A stretch of 64,000 nt of DNA from Treponema sp. (GTDB lineage Bacteria > Spirochaetota > Spirochaetia > Treponematales > Treponemataceae). The stretch spans positions 1-64,000 of the forward strand of contig JAEDED010000001.1 of the NCBI GenBank assembly GCA_016293495.1. The letters are read 5' to 3'. Below are positions 60,350 through 64,000 of this stretch, in pieces. The number at the start of each line of letters is the position of its first letter. The first letter of the stretch is position 1. Both the position numbers and the translations under genes were made by a program. The notes below the pieces were generated by a model that was given only the letters and a program-made list of their open reading frames with translations, had not been told where the DNA came from and did no database searches.

Positions 60350-61315
60350 TTAGAATTTATGCTGATATCTGATTACTACTCTGTTGAAGAACCATTCATA
60401 ACCGTCATAAGTTAAAAGCGGTTCAATATATCCGTTTTCATGTGCTTCTTTAAAGCTCTGTCTTGTTTTGAAAGTTGCCATTATTGTCAAGTTGTCCTTT
60501 GCGCCAAATGAGAACTGACACAATGGATTGATGCTGAGAGCTTTAAAGTCGCCTTTGTAACCTGTGTATTTTCCGTAGTCTGAAGCGCTGTAATGTCCGT
60601 CAAGTTCAAACATTACACCAACACGGCTTAATACCATCGGCATCTGGTATGCAAGAATAAGTGACTGGTAATTACAAATTCCGTTTGCCATATTTTTTGT
60701 AGCCTGCCACATCCAGATGTCGCCGTTAGCTACGTTTGAAAGTCCTTCGTAATAAACCTGGTAAGTATACATAATCTGAAAGTGATTCCAGTCACCCTGC
60801 CAGATTGCTCCTGTATCAAATTGGAACACGCCCTGAGCATACCATTTTAAAAGCCATGATTCAAACGGCTTGAAGGCAGTGTACATATCATAACCGTTCC
60901 ATTCGCCGGCACCTATAATTCCCATAAGGTCCCAGCCTGTACCAGCCTGAGCACCTGCACTGAATACAAGAAAAGGAAGCGGCGAGAAATCAACATGAAT
61001 ACCAGGTTTAATTGAAACAGGTGTCAATTCTGCATTTCCCTGAAGGTTTACGTAAGCTCCGTTCAAAAGCCAGTGATCACCAAGCGGTGTATTAATTTTA
61101 TAGTTCACGTCGCCGATAATGCGGCCTTCAAGACTTTCGTAGAATCCTGTTAAAGGCGCATAGTGGTTTCCGCCAGCAATAAAGCTTGCATGCGGATGAT
61201 ATGCAAAGTCTACAGTCAGGTTAATGTCGAGCGGATTGGATTTTTCCTGTGAAAAAACTGCTGCAGGAATAAGAAGTCCCATAACAATCGATAAAAACTT
61301 TTTGTTCATATTCAT
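60350..61315 (-). CDS. Probable outer-membrane beta-barrel protein
   Basis: 321 residues. Signal peptide (MNMNKKFLSIVMGLLIPAAV, cut near AVFSQ). The mature part is rich in aromatic, alternating strands (GDHWLLNGAYVNLQG; NHFQIMYTYQVYYEGLSN; YEWFFNRVVIRYQHKF) and ends in Phe, as outer-membrane barrels do. Likely 10-14 strands. No named family recognised; function unknown. It has its own upstream region. Confidence 0.75.
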   Translation of the reverse strand: MNMNKKFLSIVMGLLIPAAVFSQEKSNPLDINLTVDFAYHPHASFIAGGNHYAPLTGFYESLEGRIIGDVNYKINTPLGDHWLLNGAYVNLQGNAELTPVSIKPGIHVDFSPLPFLVFSAGAQAGTGWDLMGIIGAGEWNGYDMYTAFKPFESWLLKWYAQGVFQFDTGAIWQGDWNHFQIMYTYQVYYEGLSNVANGDIWMWQATKNMANGICNYQSLILAYQMPMVLSRVGVMFELDGHYSASDYGKYTGYKGDFKALSINPLCQFSFGAKDNLTIMATFKTRQSFKEAHENGYIEPLLTYDGYEWFFNRVVIRYQHKF

Positions 61316-61410
61316 TCCTTTTTGATATTTACTATATCATTGTGATAGTATTACTATCGATTATTATACATCATCTTTCTTTTTTGTCTAGAAAAATTTT
61401 ATGGGAATTT

Positions 61411-64000
61411 TCAATTATCCTGAATTTTGATAAATGAGCCGTTTTTTGTCTTTTTTACGTTCACGATTGAATTTATAAAATCCGGATTCTGGAGTCCTTC
61501 GACATGACTGATGAGGCCAACCATTTTTGTTTCACCAAGTTCTGTAAGAACCTCCATTGCTTTATCCATATTTTCAGGATCGAGTGTTCCAAAACCTTCA
61601 TCAATGAAAAGTGAATCAAGCTGAATACCGCCATTGTTATTCTGAACAACATCTGTAAGTGCAAGTGCAAGACTGATGCTGGCCTCAAATATTTCACCGC
61701 CACTCAAATCCGAAGGTTCTGACATCGTTCCTGTATACTTATCAATTATTACAAGATCGAGCCCTTTATAACCGCCGCCTGATACTTCAGAAATATCTTT
61801 GAGCTTGAACTGAAAGCGCCCGTTTGAAATATCTTCAAATCGTTTTGACGCAAAATTAACAACCTGTTCAAAATACATTCCAAGTGCCCATGTATCAAAC
61901 TGAATCTTGAGCGGATTTTTTCCGTTTAAATCGTTGTTGAGTTTTAACAATGGTTCATTTTCTTTCTGCAAAGTTTCATATCGCTTCTGTGAAGTTTTTA
62001 CTTTTGCATATGCAGTTTTGTATTTATTGTACTGCTCTGTTTTTTCAGAAAGAACCTGATGGTTACAATCATATTTTTCAGAAAGTTCTTCGAGCAATTT
62101 GTCAGTTTTTAAAAGTTCAATTTTTAATCCGTCGGATGGTGTTGTCTTCTTTGAATTTTTTACAGCATCTTCTGCAGACTTAAGATTTTCATTGTATTCG
62201 TTTAAATCATCACGCAAAGCGGAAAGTTCATCCGGATCAATCATTGCGTTTTCAACTGCTTTAGCTGTTTTAAAATCAGAAGTTTCAATTTTTAAATTTA
62301 ACGCTTCAACTGCTTTATCAAGTTTTTCTTTTGATGATGCAAGAGTTTTTTCGCACTGAACAACTTTTGCATCAACACCAGAAAGATCATTTTTTGCATC
62401 AGTCAGATTTTCAAACCAGTCATTATATTTTTCTGAATCAGTTTTATGTTTTTTATTCAGCTCACGAAATTTCTTATTAAGCGATTCATATGTTTCGCCT
62501 TCACCGATTGTTTTTACAAGTGCTTCTTTCTGAGCCTTTGCGGTCTTAAAATCAGCTTCGGCTTTTGAAAGCATATCCTTAATTGAATCGTATGAAGTTT
62601 TTAATTCTTCCATCTTATTCTGACTTACAATCAGATTGTTTTTTTCTTTATCTTTTGCGGCAAACTCTTTTTGAGCCGCAGAAAGTTCCTGTTCAATAAT
62701 TTTTGTTTCACGTATATCTTTAAGTTCTTCAAGCTGGTTTTCAAGGTTAGCCTGGTTTGCATGTTCTCCTGCAAGTTCTCTTACAAGGGAATCTTTACTT
62801 CTCTGAAGCTGTTTAAGTGAACCTTCGGTCGTCTTGAGAAGTTCATCTTCGTTAAGAAGGCCTTCAGGTTTTTCTGCTTTATGCGGATGCTCTGTTGAAC
62901 CACATACAGGACATGGACAGCCTTTTTTTAATTTTGAAGAAATTGTATAAGCTGAATGCTTTATTTTGTTTTCTTCGATCTTTTTTTTGAGTTCTTCGAC
63001 AGTTTCATTTGTACGGTTATAACTTTCTTCTGCGGCTTCACTTTCTTTTTCGAGCTGTTTTACTTTTTTAAGACAGGTTGAAAGTGTTGTTTTTAAGTCA
63101 TCCCTTTTTGCTGCAGCCTGCTTTTCATTTTCAAGGGAATTTATTTTTGCCTGCAGTTCTGAAATTTTTTCTGTTACTTCATTTATCAAAGCTTCAACTT
63201 TTTTTCCGTTAAGTGAATCCTGAAGAACCTTTAACTTTTCTGCTACATTTGTTTTTTCTGTTTCGTATTTATTTTTGATTTTTTCTGAGGCATCAGCTTT
63301 GCCTGTAAGATTTTTTAGTTCAGAAGCAGATTCACATTTTTTTTCAAGAAGTGTAATTTCTTTTTTTTGCTTTTCAATTTCAGTTTTTAACAAATCCATT
63401 TCTGGCTTGAAGCTGTTCAATTCCTTTAAGGTTTTATCTGCCTGAACTTTTTCTTCTCTTGCAGCTTTTAATTCTTCTTCAGCATCACTTTTATTTTCTT
63501 CAGCATCATTTCTAGCCTCAATGAATTTCGAAAAACTGTTTGCTTTTTCTGCTGCTTCAATTTTTTTTGCAAGCGCTGCAAATTCTTTTTTCTGTTCCTT
63601 TAATTCGTTGAGTTTTATAACATTGCTTTCTGCTACAATTGCATCTTCAAGTTCTGATTTGAGATTTGCTTTTAATACCGATGCATTTCTTCGTTCTTCA
63701 ATTGCATTCGCTTCTATCTGCTTTAAATTTTCAATTTCGGTTTCAAAAACTTTGATGTCCCGTTCTGCATTTGAAAGATCAATGTTTTTTGCATTGTCTT
63801 TAATTACGCTTTCAATATCTTTGAGTTCTGCTTCATTCAATTTAATTTTTTCAGAAACACGACTCATTATTGAAGAATAAAAGTCTACCGGAAAAATTTC
63901 TCGAAGAATTTCACCCCGTTCTTTTGAACTCTGTTTTAAGAAATCAGCAAAGGCTCCCTGCGGCAGCAAAACGATTTTTGAAAATTCATCTATCTTTAGT
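61411..64000 (-). CDS. sbcC: SbcC-like exonuclease subunit, N-terminus beyond window
   Basis: At least 863 residues visible; the ATPase N-lobe with Walker A is off the edge. LLPQGAFADFLKQSSKERGE is the conserved post-Walker-A segment, a long coiled coil has the zinc hook CPVCGSTEHPH, and the C-lobe has DLSGGEIFEASISLALALTD (signature) and LDSLFIDEGFGTLD (Walker B). With SbcD it cuts DNA hairpins and ends. sbcD would be expected upstream, outside the window. Confidence 0.93.
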   Translation of the reverse strand, partial: LKIDEFSKIVLLPQGAFADFLKQSSKERGEILREIFPVDFYSSIMSRVSEKIKLNEAELKDIESVIKDNAKNIDLSNAERDIKVFETEIENLKQIEANAIEERRNASVLKANLKSELEDAIVAESNVIKLNELKEQKKEFAALAKKIEAAEKANSFSKFIEARNDAEENKSDAEEELKAAREEKVQADKTLKELNSFKPEMDLLKTEIEKQKKEITLLEKKCESASELKNLTGKADASEKIKNKYETEKTNVAEKLKVLQDSLNGKKVEALINEVTEKISELQAKINSLENEKQAAAKRDDLKTTLSTCLKKVKQLEKESEAAEESYNRTNETVEELKKKIEENKIKHSAYTISSKLKKGCPCPVCGSTEHPHKAEKPEGLLNEDELLKTTEGSLKQLQRSKDSLVRELAGEHANQANLENQLEELKDIRETKIIEQELSAAQKEFAAKDKEKNNLIVSQNKMEELKTSYDSIKDMLSKAEADFKTAKAQKEALVKTIGEGETYESLNKKFRELNKKHKTDSEKYNDWFENLTDAKNDLSGVDAKVVQCEKTLASSKEKLDKAVEALNLKIETSDFKTAKAVENAMIDPDELSALRDDLNEYNENLKSAEDAVKNSKKTTPSDGLKIELLKTDKLLEELSEKYDCNHQVLSEKTEQYNKYKTAYAKVKTSQKRYETLQKENEPLLKLNNDLNGKNPLKIQFDTWALGMYFEQVVNFASKRFEDISNGRFQFKLKDISEVSGGGYKGLDLVIIDKYTGTMSEPSDLSGGEIFEASISLALALTDVVQNNNGGIQLDSLFIDEGFGTLDPENMDKAMEVLTELGETKMVGLISHVEGLQNPDFINSIVNVKKTKNGSFIKIQDN

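Overview
The window looks like chromosomal DNA of a host-associated spirochaete, most likely a gut or rumen Treponema. The DNA is AT-rich. The housekeeping genes, chemotaxis receptor, signal-peptide-bearing envelope proteins and integron and DGR debris fit that genus. This assignment rests on recognising protein families, not on a database search. No rRNA, tRNA or CRISPR array was found.

Layout: 1-2350 is a type I restriction-modification locus (hsdM, then the start of hsdS, separated by a hairpin-rich GC-rich repeat). 2600-16601 is core metabolism and signalling: glmS, nadE, a DUF975-like membrane protein, an SPFH/NfeD pair, a chemotaxis receptor, cysK with an Rrf2 regulator, and glnA with an ANTAR regulator. 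16641-22385 holds a ClpP/AAA+ ATPase operon, a sigma-70 factor and an Rpn-type nuclease. 22430-29996 is a gltB-gltD-purF operon behind a leader terminator. 30015-33486 has a radical SAM enzyme, two toxin-antitoxin loci (one collapsed) and birA.

33496-37191 is a foreign island: nine genes or gene fragments, all on the plus strand, separated by a recurring AT-rich motif and flanked by 28-bp imperfect direct repeats. 37167-40732 is the biotin uptake/synthesis block (an ECF transporter BioMNY divergent from bioB, with a near-canonical BirA operator between). luxS, a tryptophan-type ABC importer and trpB follow.

45893-50255 is a second accessory region. It holds toxin-antitoxin remnants, a YoeB-Avd chimera, a DGR template-repeat remnant, and two integron-type attC sites bracketing a Dam methylase plus AlwI-like endonuclease cassette. 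No integrase or reverse transcriptase is present. 50256-64000 returns to core genes: purB, a YqeG-VanW fusion, an acyltransferase, a queuosine-precursor transporter, asnB behind a leader like that of gltB, an outer-membrane protein and sbcC running off the edge.

Themes: glutamine is the common currency of many genes here (glnA, gltBD, glmS, purF, nadE, asnB). gltB and asnB, about 30 kb apart, share a covarying leader hairpin ending in a T-run, which suggests co-regulation by attenuation. The two accessory regions show two different kinds of gene-cassette capture with extensive fragment fusion.
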